Below, in pieces: positions 53,161 to 62,730 of a stretch of DNA of 64,000 bases. Each line of letters begins with the position of its first letter. Position 1 is the stretch's first letter. The notes under the pieces were generated by a model. It was given only the letters and a program-made list of their open reading frames with translations. It did no database searches and was not told the origin of the DNA. Source of the stretch: Eledone cirrhosa (taxonomy: Eukaryota > Mollusca > Cephalopoda > Octopoda > Eledonidae); contig OZ024744.1 in NCBI GenBank assembly GCA_964016885.1, positions 70,641,475 to 70,705,474 on the forward strand, given 5' to 3'. The position numbers and the translations under genes were made by a program.

Positions 53161-54190
53161 GTGAGTGTTCGTGTGTCCTGAATAGGGCATATAGTCGAGC
53201 CATCGTTCGTACTTTAGTGTCTGGATCCAGTCCAGTAGTACCTGCTGATTTGAAGAATATCCAGGTTGTATCTCCTTATTTATCTCAATACTTGTGTTGA
53301 TTTTGCTGCTTCATACACGGTGCGTATATTGCTTGTTCTTATGCGTATGCTATCTTCAGGCCTGAGGTGACTATCTCCTATATATCTAAATTTCTTCTGA
53401 GCGCTTTCACAGGGAATTAGTCATTTTGTCTATTGCCTGGCTCAAATCTACTTCAGTGCTTCATCGACAAAGTTTTCGTAACAGAAATATTTTTTACTGG
53501 ATGAAGTTATTGGCTTCATGCCTAAACCCCAAAACTGGAGAACCAGATACCAGATTTTGTCAGGCCGTTATTCTGAAACCTGTCCGGTTTATTACGAACC
53601 AAAGTGAAACGAAACACCATATTCAAGTGCCTCTTTGCAGACGATTGTGCTCTACATGCAGGTTCAGATTTTGATTCAGGGTTGCTGAAGTGGGTGAAAA
53701 GGATCCCTCTATCCCTGTGGTGACTGGCCTCACCAACATCCCCAAAGAAGATCGAAGTTATGTAAAAACCAATCCCTTGTGTGATGCCCACTACATCAAT
53801 TTCTAACTATTGGCAGATCCATATACCTTAGCAGCACTCTTTCAAGAAAATATGACGTAAACTGCAGAAGTCTGAAGCCACCACCACCTTAGGAAGGCCT
53901 AGCAAGAACGTTTGAGATAGAAAGTGTTTCAACTCGAAACCAAGTTGAAGGTCTACAAAACGGTTGTTCTACTAAATTTATTGTATACTAGGGAAATGTG
54001 AACTATTTACAGTATGTACAGCCACAAACTTAATAGATTTTACCTGAAATATTTGCAAAACATGCTACACATTCTTTGGAAAGACACGGTAACAGACACT
54101 GAGATTCTCAGTAGTGCTCTGTCGACTAACATTCACACTCTCCTATGCCCGGGATGACTTTGGCCTCACAGTGACCAGTATATATATTAA
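53161..54190 (+). pseudogene. Second degraded APE-type LINE, RT to C-terminal part
   Basis: HIQVPLFADDCALHAGSD (near 53620-53680, with one shift) is motif C as FADD. LETKLKVYKTVVLLNLLYT (53925-53990), SHKLNRFYLKYLQNMLHILW and KDTVTDTEILSSALSTNIHT (to 54150) are the post-RT region of the same LINE type as 49961-52850. Stops throughout. Confidence 0.7.
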
Positions 54191-54680
54191 CAAAAAAAAA
54201 AAAACTTTACAAGAACCATCCAGCGCTTGCAATGACGGTTAACCGTTGATGAGAATGCATACGTTGCAGTACTCTCTCAAGAATCGTTTACATCAGTCAT
54301 GGGCATACAGCGGCCCGCGAGCTACATGCAGCCTGTTTGGATTTCTGAATAGCCCATTTAATTTTGAAATTGCCTTGAATCTTTTAATAGTGCGATCTGC
54401 CTTATGATGAGCCACATCCTAAGCGATCTAATTCTCGAAAAAGTTGCCCATACCTGATCTACATCAACGAAGAATTCAGCAGCAGAATCTCCGTTCGAGC
54501 ATCATTTTTTTTTTTATGTACACTTATCAAGAGTGTGCGATAAGAAATGAATCGGACATCAAACGAAGCTGAAGTTCTACAAAGCTGTCCTGTCAACTTT
54601 GCTGTATGCCAATGAGACGTGAACGAGATCTGAAAGAAGATTTACAGTCTTCTAAAACCGATTAGATTGATGTCGTTAGT
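54191..54680 (+). pseudogene. Third LINE piece with hAT-like MITE 2 inside
   Basis: Position 54560-54625 reads KLKFYKAVLSTLLYANET, the same block as 53940. Upstream, at 54294-54456, lies a 163-base hAT-like insertion (separate entry). Only fragments remain. Confidence 0.6.
54294..54456. mobile_element. hAT-like MITE 2
   Basis: Ends CAGTCATGGGCATACAGC and CAGGTATGGGCAACTTTTTC (complement of right end), interior GGCCCGCGAGCTACATGCAG. Flanks GTTTACAT and ATCTACAT agree at 6 of 8 bases. The GGCCCGCG...CATGC interior is typical of hAT MITEs in many animals. Confidence 0.65.
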
Positions 54681-55379
54681 TTTCCACTTAAATTGTTACA
54701 AGTCAACCACTGTAAGAAAGATGTGAGTCGGCTGGGTGGGTGTATTTCCAGAAGACCAAAGTTCTGGAATAGAAGAACTCGGAATAGTAGGTAGTACGGG
54801 ATGTTGAGTGTGTGTGTGTGGGGGGGGGGGGGGGTTAGGGTGGTGGAGGGTTGCAGAGAATATGTAAGTCGGAAATGTTTGAGTAAATATGACATTAGAC
54901 CATTCAACTCCAAGAAGCTAAGGACACTGTAGCAGCATTAGAAAAGGCAGAAAGAAGAATGTTTGTGAGTTCAAGCGCGTCTATGAATGACTTTACGCGA
55001 ACCAATCATGTTTCCTTTCTCAGAATACGGTCTAGGTTGTCTGTGTAAATAGTAGTAACAACAGCACCTTTGCATGTGTGGTAGCAGTACTCCATTGTGG
55101 GTATCACCTGAGCTTTGCAGAGAGTTAATCATGTTGGGGAATGAAGAAGTTTTCACCCCGTAGAGAAAGAGAGGGATCAGTCAGGTTAGTTTTAATATAG
55201 TGTGGAAATTCCATCAGTGATGGAATACCAACTGCAAACTGTCATTCTACTTATAAAGCCAATACGACTAAGGGTTAAGTAAACCTTCACTCTTTAGTAA
55301 TATCATTTTGTAGGTGAGGACTGTGTTTGCGACTCCGTCACTCAACCGCTTAATGCCAATCATAATTATATATATAGAT
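54681..55379. other. Unrecognised stretch with poly-G
   Basis: A (TG)n/poly-G run (16 G) lies at 54809-54834, followed by GGTTAGGGTGGTGG. The rest has no supported ORF; possible distant LINE remains only. Confidence 0.45.
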
Positions 55380-55572
55380 GGGCGGTGAATTGGCAGTATC
55401 GGTAGAGGGTCGGACGCCATGCTTTGACGCATAGAGTTACGGTCCTTGCCATTCTGAGTTCAAATCCTGCCGAGGTTAACTTTGCCTTTCATCCTTACGG
55501 GGTCGATAAAATAAAGTACCAGTAATGCACTGGGTAATTGCTGGTTTTGTGCCAAAAGTAGAAACAATAATT
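55380..55572 (+). repeat. tRNA-derived SINE, full copy
   Basis: GGCGGTGAATTGGCAGTATC, GAGTTCAAATCCTGCC, TTTCATCCTTACGGGGTCGA and GTGCCAAAAGTAGAAACAAT. Same family as 48178-48376 and 63779-63966. Confidence 0.85.
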
Positions 55573-55585
55573 ATATATATATATG

Positions 55586-55749
55586 TAGTAATAATAATAA
55601 ATTTGAAGACTAAAATCGAAAGAGGGCTCGATAAGGATAGATATATATCAAATATATAAGAACCGTGGAGCAAATATTTATTAAAATAACAGATTAAAGT
55701 TTAAGCAAAGAATCGCTGCTTTCACCCTTAACGGGATCTTCTGAAACTA
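55586..55749. repeat. Foldback element family A, copy 3 (one arm)
   Basis: TAGTAATAATAATAAATTTG through AACAGATTAAAGTTTAAGCA to AACGGGATCTTCTGAAACT. The second hairpin arm is missing; the element passes directly into LINE-derived sequence. Confidence 0.8.
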
Positions 55750-55869
55750 AAAAAGTCAATCTGTGAACGCAGAAGTAAATATTTCAAAAAAGTTGCAACC
55801 GAAGGAAGACAGGAAGACGATACTTTGGTTTGTGGAAACGTTCTCTGGCAAAGAACGGGAAAAAACGAA

Positions 55870-56483
55870 GATAGAAGATGGTCATGCCATCTGGCCTTTT
55901 GCCGTCCCTTTGATCCAGCCCCACCGGCTCGATCTGGGAAGGGTAGCCTGCAGCGTCCAAGCCATGCTTAATGACCTCGTTGAGGTCAACATGACGTGGA
56001 ATGCGGCCGGCACTGTGGCGACAGGAAAGCGGGTGGAGGCCGAAAGAGTCCACGGTGGAACCGCAGCGACATTGGTGTGGCTGGCAGATCCGGAGGCCGA
56101 GCCTCTGGGAAATGCCGATTCGCAGACTATGGTTGTCTAACTGCGTGCCAGTGGAGAAGGAGGGCAGGGCATCACTGGAGCCAGGCACCACTGTGGAGTT
56201 TGGAGGCCGCACGAAAACAAGCAAGGCGGTGCTGGTCGAGCTGGCGCGTGAGCCTGTCTGAGGCCAGGCTGCACTGGATATTATCCCAAGTGCGTTGGGG
56301 GGACTTGACGTCAACAGGGGGAGAAGGAGGAGGGACGTCTACTGGGCTAAGTCCCAGCCGGTCCCACGTCTCACAGGCGGCCTCACGTCCTCTGAACACA
56401 GAGGGTTCTGTTATGTTTTGAAGAACCCGGCTGACGAGGACGCGGCACGAGGTTACCGACGAAAGATACGCTGGCAAAGCTAG
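55870..56483 (-). pseudogene. RLE domain and linker of the same LINE, frameshifted
   Basis: One frame (56477-56172) reads LVSRVLQNITEPSVFRGR, ACETWDRLG, QCSLASDRLTRQLDQHRLAC. Another (56314-55870) reads TQLDNHSLRIGISQRLGLRI, CQPHQCRCGSTVDSFGLHPL, SCRHSAGRIPRH, LNEVIKHGLDAAGYPSQIEP, GKRPDGMTIF. The CRCG...LHPLSC set are zinc-knuckle ligands and RPDG the nuclease PD motif. The domain is cut short after RPDGMTIF, so the second acidic residue is absent here. Confidence 0.8.
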
Positions 56484-57455
56484 TCAGATCGGGGACCGGA
56501 GGCCAAGGCCGCCATACTTGACAGGTAAAGTGGCCTGTTGCCACCATATGTCGTCAAACTTGACGTTGCATATCCCCTCGGCTGCTGCTCGGATACAAGT
56601 ATCGAGGTCAGCGAGGAGAGATGTCTGGGTGTAGCATGGAGCGCTGCGGAGTGTATAGAAGAGCTTCGGTATGGCGAAGCAGTTCCTCAGCAGAAAGAGA
56701 GCTGGGTGGCCACCAATAAAGCCCAGTCGGCTCATGAGCGTCTGGAGCTGTTGAAGCCTGGACCTGATGGTGGAGCGGATGGCCGGTGGGTGGATCGGTG
56801 ACCCGAGGATGAGGAGATCCTCTTTGAGGGTCACCTGAACCTGGCGGAGAATGGACCGCACGTCCAAGACGGAGGCTGCAAAGCTCGCAGCATCGAGGCT
56901 GACGTTCACCACCTCCGACTTGGCGGAGTTGACCTGGAGGCCGATTCCCGCCAGGGCAGGAACCACCGATTGAAGGTCATGACAGACCGTCCGTACGAGC
57001 CCGCCCAACATAGCATCATCCAGATACCAAACGTTGAGAGGGGCCGTGATACTCCGGGCAATGTGGTCAATACGAAGGGCGAATAGGAGGGGTCCCAAAG
57101 GGTCGCCCTGTTGGACCCCAGTAGCCGAGGGTATGACTGTATCAGCAGCAAGGAGCATGCTTGGGGCTCCATTTGACAGGTAGGCCAGAGGGTAGGCAGA
57201 GGGAGCACGGCTGAGGCAGGCCTTGAGCAGATGATCCCAGCGTAAAGAGTTGAAGGCATTCCTCATGTCAAGCTTGACAATGCGGTGCTTGGAGTCCCTG
57301 GATGACGGTTCCGATGGGCAGCCGTTGAAGAACTGCCTGGTTGCATAAGCGGCCCCCTCACAACCACCGGACACGCCGACACCCAGTTGCACCGGACTAA
57401 ACTCCTCACCCAGTTCGTGTGTTACGGACTTGCAGATCACCTTGGCAGACTGACC
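56484..57455 (-). CDS. Reverse transcriptase of RLE-type LINE (partial)
   Basis: About 320 open codons end in TGA after GGLGLRSPI. Motifs: PVQLGVGVSGGCEGAAYATR, VKLDMRNAFNSLRWDHLL with the first catalytic Asp, ATGVQQGDPLGPLLFAL, NVWYLDDAMLGGLV (YLDD box) and GLQVNSAKSEVV. The N-terminal fingers are missing at the junction near 57450. The C-terminal nuclease follows after a stop, in other frames. The palm catalytic residues are intact, so decay is mild; the copy is nevertheless incomplete. Confidence 0.85.
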   Translation of the reverse strand, partial: GQSAKVICKSVTHELGEEFSPVQLGVGVSGGCEGAAYATRQFFNGCPSEPSSRDSKHRIVKLDMRNAFNSLRWDHLLKACLSRAPSAYPLAYLSNGAPSMLLAADTVIPSATGVQQGDPLGPLLFALRIDHIARSITAPLNVWYLDDAMLGGLVRTVCHDLQSVVPALAGIGLQVNSAKSEVVNVSLDAASFAASVLDVRSILRQVQVTLKEDLLILGSPIHPPAIRSTIRSRLQQLQTLMSRLGFIGGHPALFLLRNCFAIPKLFYTLRSAPCYTQTSLLADLDTCIRAAAEGICNVKFDDIWWQQATLPVKYGGLGLRSPI

Positions 57456-57750
57456 CAGGTTCTACTGCACGTCGAGCTGAGGTGGCCAAACTCCTCAAAT
57501 ACCGGTCACTCTCCGACAGGTTTGCGGTCATACCCCTGGCAGTGGAGACTTCTGGTGTCCTCGGCCCCAGGGCTACCTCCTTACTCACCACCATAGGCGC
57601 TGAGCTGGCCAGCCGCAGGTGTGAGCCCCGCGAGTTGGAGTGGCTTTTCCAGCGCGTCTCCCTTGCCGTCCTCCGGGGAAACGCCTTCTCCATTCTGTCC
57701 GCCGGGGATGTGGGTGGGCCCCATCGCGTACCGTTGTTGTTGTTGTATAC
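57456..57750 (+). pseudogene. RLE-LINE C-terminus in opposite orientation
   Basis: Plus strand reads DPGSTARRAEVAKLLKYRSL, SDRFAVIPLAVETSGVLGP, ATSLLTTIGAELASRRCEPR, ELEWLFQRVSLAVLRGNAFS, ILSAGD. It is the very end of the same kind of protein and abuts the minus-strand RT head-to-head. Confidence 0.8.
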
Positions 57751-57779
57751 AGATATTAACTCATCAATCCCATTATTAT

Positions 57780-57902
57780 TAATTTACCTTTCATCCTTAC
57801 GGGGTCGATAAAATAAAGAACCAGTCACGCACTGGGTTCAATTTAAACATCTTCCCCTTCCCCCAAATTACTGGCATTGTGCCTATATAAGAAACCATTA
57901 TT
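57780..57902 (+). repeat. SINE 3' fragment
   Basis: TTTCATCCTTACGGGGTCGA, then CACGCACTGGGTTCAATTTA and, after a short insertion with CCCCTTCCCCC, TGGCATTGTGCCTATATAAG. Confidence 0.7.
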
Positions 57903-58339
57903 AAACAATACGTCATTATTTGGAGCGGTGAAAACAATTACACGCAAAGACAAAACCACATTTATGGTATAAATGAAGTCGTAGACTAATATTCTATTAG
58001 GTGGTTCATGGAGACGTTCTCTGGCAATGAACGAAGAAAATACGTCATTATGTGGAGCGGTGAGAACAATTGTACGCAAAGACAAAACCACGTTAATGGT
58101 ATAACTGAAGTCGTAGACTAAAATTCTATTTTTTGACTTTCTAAATAGATTTTAACACGCCTTTAACAACAGAAAATTGAAAAATAAAAGCTGCAGTTAA
58201 TATCTTTAGACCGCAAGGAATATATAAATGCAAGTTTGAAGTCAATCGGAGTAGAAATGTGGATTTGTATAGACTTTGCAAAAATGAGGACACACACACA
58301 CAGACAATTTCAATTTTATATATATATATAGATAGATGT
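57903..58339. other. Unrecognised; internal duplication
   Basis: The block CGTCATTATTTGGAGCGGTG...CAATTACACGCAAAGACAAA at 57911-57965 recurs at 58031-58090, about 120 bases later. TGGAGACGTTCTCTGGCAAT at 58007 also resembles 55837. Otherwise AT-rich. Confidence 0.5.
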
Positions 58340-59062
58340 ATAGATAGATTTCTTTATTAGCCACAAGGGCGCAACAAGAAAGGGGACAATACAAAGACAT
58401 GCCGGGGATTTTACATACAGTCGTGTAAAAAATATAAAAACAAACAATTTCAACAATCGAAATCCCCAATAGGGGGGAGGCGCCACAAATGGGTTGTTTA
58501 ATACCCCGTCGATAGAACAACCCTCAACTCGAGGAGCGTGTTGTGCAAGTGCTCCTTTCTTCCTTTTTCTCTCTTCCTCAACCTACAGGCTTATAAACAG
58601 AGAAGGCCCAATCACTCGGGCCATTTTCGCTTCATTCACCCACCTTTCAGTAAATTTACTGGGGTGCAGTGCCTCTCTCTCCACCCTGATTCTCCTTCTA
58701 AAGTGATACTTAAAGAAGGGAATCAATTGTTGTCCGGAGAGAAAGGCATCTGTCCTCAGTCCTCTCAACCTCGTCCACCATATAACTTCTTTCACCATAG
58801 CCACCGTACAGAGGAAAACCGCCTCTCTTTCGTTTTTGAAAGAGTCTGGCGGTTTGATCCTTACTATGGACTCGGCAGTCAACTGTATTTGTCCCATACG
58901 CGACAGCAGTTGTTCTGCATAGTTCCACAGGTCGCTTACGCCCGGGCAGTGTACAATTGCGTGCAGAACTGTTTCAATGTCCTGCGCACATCTTGGACAC
59001 GTCCTCTTGGAAGGATCCCTGCCAGGGCGTCCGTGCCTGTAGATCTTGTCACGAACGGTAGA
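58340..59062 (-). mobile_element. LINE 3' end with zinc-binding C-terminus and (GATA)n flanks
   Basis: The minus strand holds the end of an ORF (59060-58583), a ~235-base 3' UTR with GTTGCGCCCTTGTGGC and AATAAAG, then (ATCT)n. The 5' edge at 59062 is also (GATA)n, so the fragment is bounded on both sides by the same short repeat. Confidence 0.8.
58583..59060 (-). CDS. LINE ORF C-terminal part with Cys-rich motif
   Basis: Open for 158 codons to TAG. Reads VRDKIYRHGRPGRDPSKRTC, PRCAQDIETVLHAIVHCPGV, SDLWNYAEQLLSRMGQIQLT, ending KMARVIGPSLFISL. The pattern C-x2-C-x(n)-E-T-x-x-H-x4-H-C-P-x(n)-L-W is the zinc-binding segment found after RT in several LINE clades. No stops, so a rather young copy. 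N-terminal RT missing. Confidence 0.75.
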
Positions 59063-59322
59063 TGTATAGATAGATAGATGTATAGATAGATATCGTTTTT
59101 TTAAAATGTATCATGGATTACAGAAGACAGTGTAACACAGTCTTCGTTCAATTTTTGTACATATTGTCAATTACGATTTTATTTGATGTATCATATCTAC
59201 ATGCATATATATTTGCGTATAATATAAATATGCACACTACACATGCTAGCAGAAAACCACCCGATGGGTAGTTTTTCTGCTAGTAAAAATAACAAATATG
59301 CACAGAAACATTTTTACTCATG
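59063..59322. other. AT-rich stretch, nothing recognised
   Basis: A short inverted match GCTAGCAGAAAAC/GTTTTTCTGCTAG at 59246-59284 forms a hairpin. No ORF supported. Confidence 0.5.
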
Positions 59323-59415
59323 CACACTCACACATACGTGCGCGCGCACACACACGCGCGCGCACACGCGCACGCACACACGCGCACGCACACACGCACA
59401 CATACACACACACCA
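59323..59415. repeat. (CA)n/(CG)n alternating purine-pyrimidine tract
   Basis: CACACTCACACATACGTGCG then CGCGCACACACACGCGCGCG and similar, about 90 bases of near-perfect alternation. Frames over it are artefacts. Prone to Z-DNA (established for such alternation). Confidence 0.9.
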
Positions 59416-59639
59416 GGCCAATTTTTTTTCATTTTCGTTTCATACATAAACAAAGAAACAACAATAACAATAATAGGTGAGTCGGTCATTCAACTTGTCT
59501 GCGATCATACTGGGGCAACGTCTTCAAGAAGTTTTTCGATCATATCGACCCTAATACCTATTTCAACCTAGTATTTGGTGTAATTTGGTGCAATTAAAAA
59601 ATATAAGAACTCATAATTCATAAGTTCAAACATCGTTAT

Positions 59640-60640
59640 CCCAATAATACGGGCCGGGTGGTATGGCAAACGTTGTCTGGCGTATGGAACTCCAGGTATA
59701 GGCCACCTCGTTATCCCGGAGAATGGTGAGGGAGACGCGTTGGAATCTCCATTCCAATTCGCGGTGGCTCGCTCCTGTGGGTGGCCAACTCCGCCCCGAT
59801 AGTAGTTAGTAGGGAGGTGGTCTGGAGAAACAAGCACACCAGAAGTCTCCACTGCAACAGGTTCGACAACTAACCTATGGAAGAGCAGCCTTATACTTCG
59901 ATGGCTTACGATCCTCGGCTTGACGAGCAGCGAAGCCTGGGTTAACCGTCAAATGAACCAGGTTGTCGTCGAAAAAGGTTTCATTAGTCGTAGCGTCCTG
60001 GATGACGAGCCTATTACCGTAGAACGGGGAGATCGCGATGATGCCCTCAGGACTTTTGTCGTTCCCTCGCGTCAGCCACGCCGACACGAACTGGGAAATG
60101 AAGCATGTGGCGTCCAAGTCATGCTTTATGATTTTGTTGAGAAGCGACCCAACGGCCAAAATACTTCACAATGAATCAACAACAGCACTTCTGTGACTCG
60201 TAGATCCGGATGCCGAGCCTCAAAGAAACAACAATGCTGAAACAGTTGCTGTCTAGCTGAGTTCTGGTTGATAGCAATGTTATAGGTGTTAAGTCTAGCA
60301 CTGCTGTAGGGTTAGGAGGCCGAGTGAACGCATACCACACGATGCTAGTAAAGCCGGTGCACAAACCGGTTCGAGGCCATGTCACAATGCGTGACGTCCT
60401 AATTGATTTGGGTGTCTGGGCGTCTTCAGAGAAGAATGGGGTTAGACATCCGCAGGACTGGGGCTGAGACGGTACCAGATCACATAGCCCGCATTGCGTT
60501 CCCCGAGTACAGTAGGTTCCGTTGTATTGTGAAGAACCTTGTTGATGAGGACACACTTGCGTCTTCCAGTTAATAGCACCATGCATAAAGGCCGGGACTC
60601 GATTTTCCTTTGCTTACGCAAGTGCGTTGTCCTTTCCACC
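59640..60640 (-). pseudogene. Second RLE-LINE copy, C-terminal half, heavily decayed
   Basis: Minus-strand pieces in order: LLTGRRKCVLINKVLHNTTE (60575), PNPTAVLDLTPITLLSTRTQ (60320), LDSNCFSIVVSLRLGIRIYE (60250), LLNKIIKHDLDATCF, GNDKSPEGIIAISPFYGNRL and KPSKYKAALP (60140-59876), then VEPVAVETSGVLVS (59850). RPDG has become SPEG and the Cys cluster is scrambled, so the nuclease is dead. Confidence 0.75.
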
Positions 60641-60944
60641 CCGTCCCATACAGGATACTGAGGAAATCGTTATACTGCCAGGCATACAGGCTACCAGAAA
60701 ATGATCCAGCGGTGCATAATCTCCATACTGATGATAATCAGTTACTCCAGCCCCACCGTCTAATACTGACCGGGAATGGGAGCACATTATAGGCAGTTCT
60801 TACGAGCAAAAGCAATATGGCTACCTCAATTTTTCATAACCTATTCCATAATAGTTTTTTTTTTCTTTCCTCGACCGTCTCCTTCTACTGACCAGGTACA
60901 ATAGCTTTCTTAACCTACTTAATTAAGCCGTACATCCACCCTAG
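60641..60944. other. Unrecognised stretch
   Basis: No supported ORF; possibly the 5' continuation of the decayed RLE-LINE on the minus strand. Confidence 0.35.
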
Positions 60945-61228
60945 TGGCGAATTGGAAGAGTCGTTAGAACGTCGGATAGAATGTTTTATTGCATTCGTTC
61001 CAGTTCAAATCCCACCAAGGTCAACTTTGCCTTTCATCCTTTCGAGGTCGATAAAAAAAGCACCAGTATAGTACTGGGGTCGATTCTTCCTCTATATCTC
61101 TTTCTCACCCCCTCTCTCTCTCTCTCTCTCTCACTTTCTATCTTTCTCTGGAAGAAATCTGGAGAGGGATGGGCTTCACTAGGCTTAAAATACCCAAGAA
61201 ATGCCGTATATCAATACGGCGCCCATAC
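60945..61228 (+). repeat. tRNA-derived SINE (second family), full copy
   Basis: GTGGCGAATTGGAAGAGTCG, B-box-like CAGTTCAAATCCCACC, TTTCATCCTTTCGAGGTCGA, (CT)n at 61112-61131, TGGAAGAAATCTGGAGAGGG and TGGGCTTCACTAGGC. Partner of 11630-11938. Confidence 0.8.
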
Positions 61229-61798
61229 GACACCATCAGGAGTTACGGCACCATACATACGTACTTACATACATCTATCCTACTCTATATCATGAATTTC
61301 TTTGCTTACTATATTCCGCCTACCTTTGTATCTTTGGCTGGATATCATTTGTTTCAGTCCCGCCCAAATGTTCTGTATCACACTTATCGTCCATTTCTTT
61401 TGCAGGATGACATCTTGCTGCATTTACAGCATTTCATTTCTTTCACGTTTCTTTTCCTTCCTGTCAACAATTGTTGCCTGGGCTGCGCGAAAAGTAAGAA
61501 AGAGTTATCTAACCCTTGACCATCGCTGTAATTGATAAAGTTCTATTCTTGACGTTACAGAAGCTTGCAGCACGTTTCCTATTAACCCCGTCTCTGTATT
61601 AGTACGTTTCTCTCACTTCCTTAGTTCCCCCATCTGCTCGTTATCATTCTTACCTCCTTCTCCTCTGTATGCCTCTTTCTCGCCGTCTTTCTCTATCACT
61701 CTATCTGTCTTAGTATGCCGCTACTACTGCCTGTCGTCTCCCTCAGTTAAGTTCTCTCACCTCTACTCCTATATTGTGTGTGTAATTAGGTTTGTATG
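61229..61798. other. C+T-rich stretch, no gene supported
   Basis: Pyrimidine-rich sequence (CTCTCTTTCTCGCCGTC type) from 61380 to 61760. Short frames here are not protein-like. Confidence 0.5.
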
Positions 61799-61827
61799 CA
61801 TATATATATATATATATATATACATAT

Positions 61828-62023
61828 AGGAAAATGTTCAAGACCCCGACGGCAGAGCTCAAACCGTTTCGACGGCTATTTCTGGACGCAGAAATAGCCG
61901 TCGAAACGGCTTGAGCTCTGCCGTCGGGGTCTTGAACATTTTCCTATTACCCACTCTACTACCCTAAGTATTGAGTACTCTGGTGCGTTATGGTCCACCT
62001 GGTTCCTTACCGCACTTCCTTCG

Positions 62024-62026
<3 letters not shown>
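61828..62026. repeat. Foldback element family B, copy 2 (near-perfect hairpin)
   Basis: Arms 61828-61884 and 61889-61945, 57 bases each with one or two differences and a 4-base loop. Core CCCCGACGGCAGAGCTCAAA. The right flank CCCTAAGTATTGAGTACTCT, GGTTCCTTACCGCACTTCC ends in (TA)n. Opposite orientation to copy 1. Confidence 0.85.
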
Positions 62027-62070
<44 letters not shown>

Positions 62071-62075
<5 letters not shown>

Positions 62076-62241
62076 TAAAATAACAGATTAAAGTTTAAGC
62101 AAAGAATCGCTGCTTTCACCCTTAACGGGATCTTCTTTGCTTAAACTTTAATCTGTTATTTGCTCTACGGTTCTTATATATTTGATATATATTTTCCTTA
62201 TCGAGCCCTCTTTGGATTTTAGTCTTCAATTTTATTATTAT

Positions 62242-62246
<5 letters not shown>
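62071..62246. repeat. Foldback element family A, copy 4
   Basis: AACAGATTAAAGTTTAAGCA and its complement TGCTTAAACTTTAATCTGTT face each other around AACGGGATCTTC. Then TATCGAGCCCTCTTTGGATT leads to ATTATTATTACTA at the end. Flanked by (TA)n on both sides. Confidence 0.85.
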
Positions 62247-62279
<33 letters not shown>

Positions 62280-62559
62280 TCTGTAAAACAACTGATGTTA
62301 TTGCATTGAGCTATTTATCTTACTGGTAATAAGATAGTAATGAATTACTGTCTTTCACTATTTAGAGTTTAAAATATATATAACTATAAAAGGTTTTATT
62401 ATATACATAACCATAAATAGTATCCTTAATATATATATATATATATATTTGTAAAAGGAAAAGAAAATGCTGACAAATTGTTCCCAGTGAAAAATAGTTT
62501 AATTAGGAACAAGTAAAAATTAGTAATAGTATTGGTTAGTATTCAGTTTTGGTATTCAG
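62247..62559. other. (TA)n and AT-rich DNA
   Basis: (TA)n at 62247-62276 and 62430-62447; no gene or named repeat. Confidence 0.6.
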
Positions 62560-62580
62560 TTTTGGTCATACTTGACGACT

Positions 62581-62624
<44 letters not shown>

Positions 62625-62625
62625 C

Positions 62626-62657
<32 letters not shown>

Positions 62658-62730
62658 AGTCGTCAAGTACGAAATTTGTAGAAATTTTTTTTTTCTACAA
62701 ATTTCTATAAATTTCATACTTGACGACCCA
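62560..62730. repeat. Inverted repeat around (TA)n with a threefold GTCGTCAAGTATG motif
   Basis: CATACTTGACGACTCAAT (62567-62584) and ATTGAGTCGTCAAGTA (62654-62669) flank (TA)n. A third copy CATACTTGACGACC lies at 62715-62728. AAATTTGTAGAAA at 62672 is mirrored by TTTCTACAAATTT at 62691. No coding. Confidence 0.75.

Larger units (their letters stand above)
55760..57455 (-). mobile_element. LINE with restriction-like endonuclease signature (RLE type)
   Basis: Minus-strand order: RT (57440-56484), spacer with LNDITEPSV-like block, then a CCHC plus RPDG domain (56140-55870). This order, RT followed by a C-terminal CxC...H...C and PD-type nuclease, is that of site-specific early LINEs such as R2, NeSL and Hero (established). 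Assignment of this family to one of those clades is not possible here. The element is interrupted at 57450 by an inverted C-terminal piece. Confidence 0.75.

Noticed and set aside
59243..59571. His/Thr/Ala/Arg-rich frames across 59.3-59.4 kb
   Set aside because: Translations of the alternating CA/CG microsatellite.
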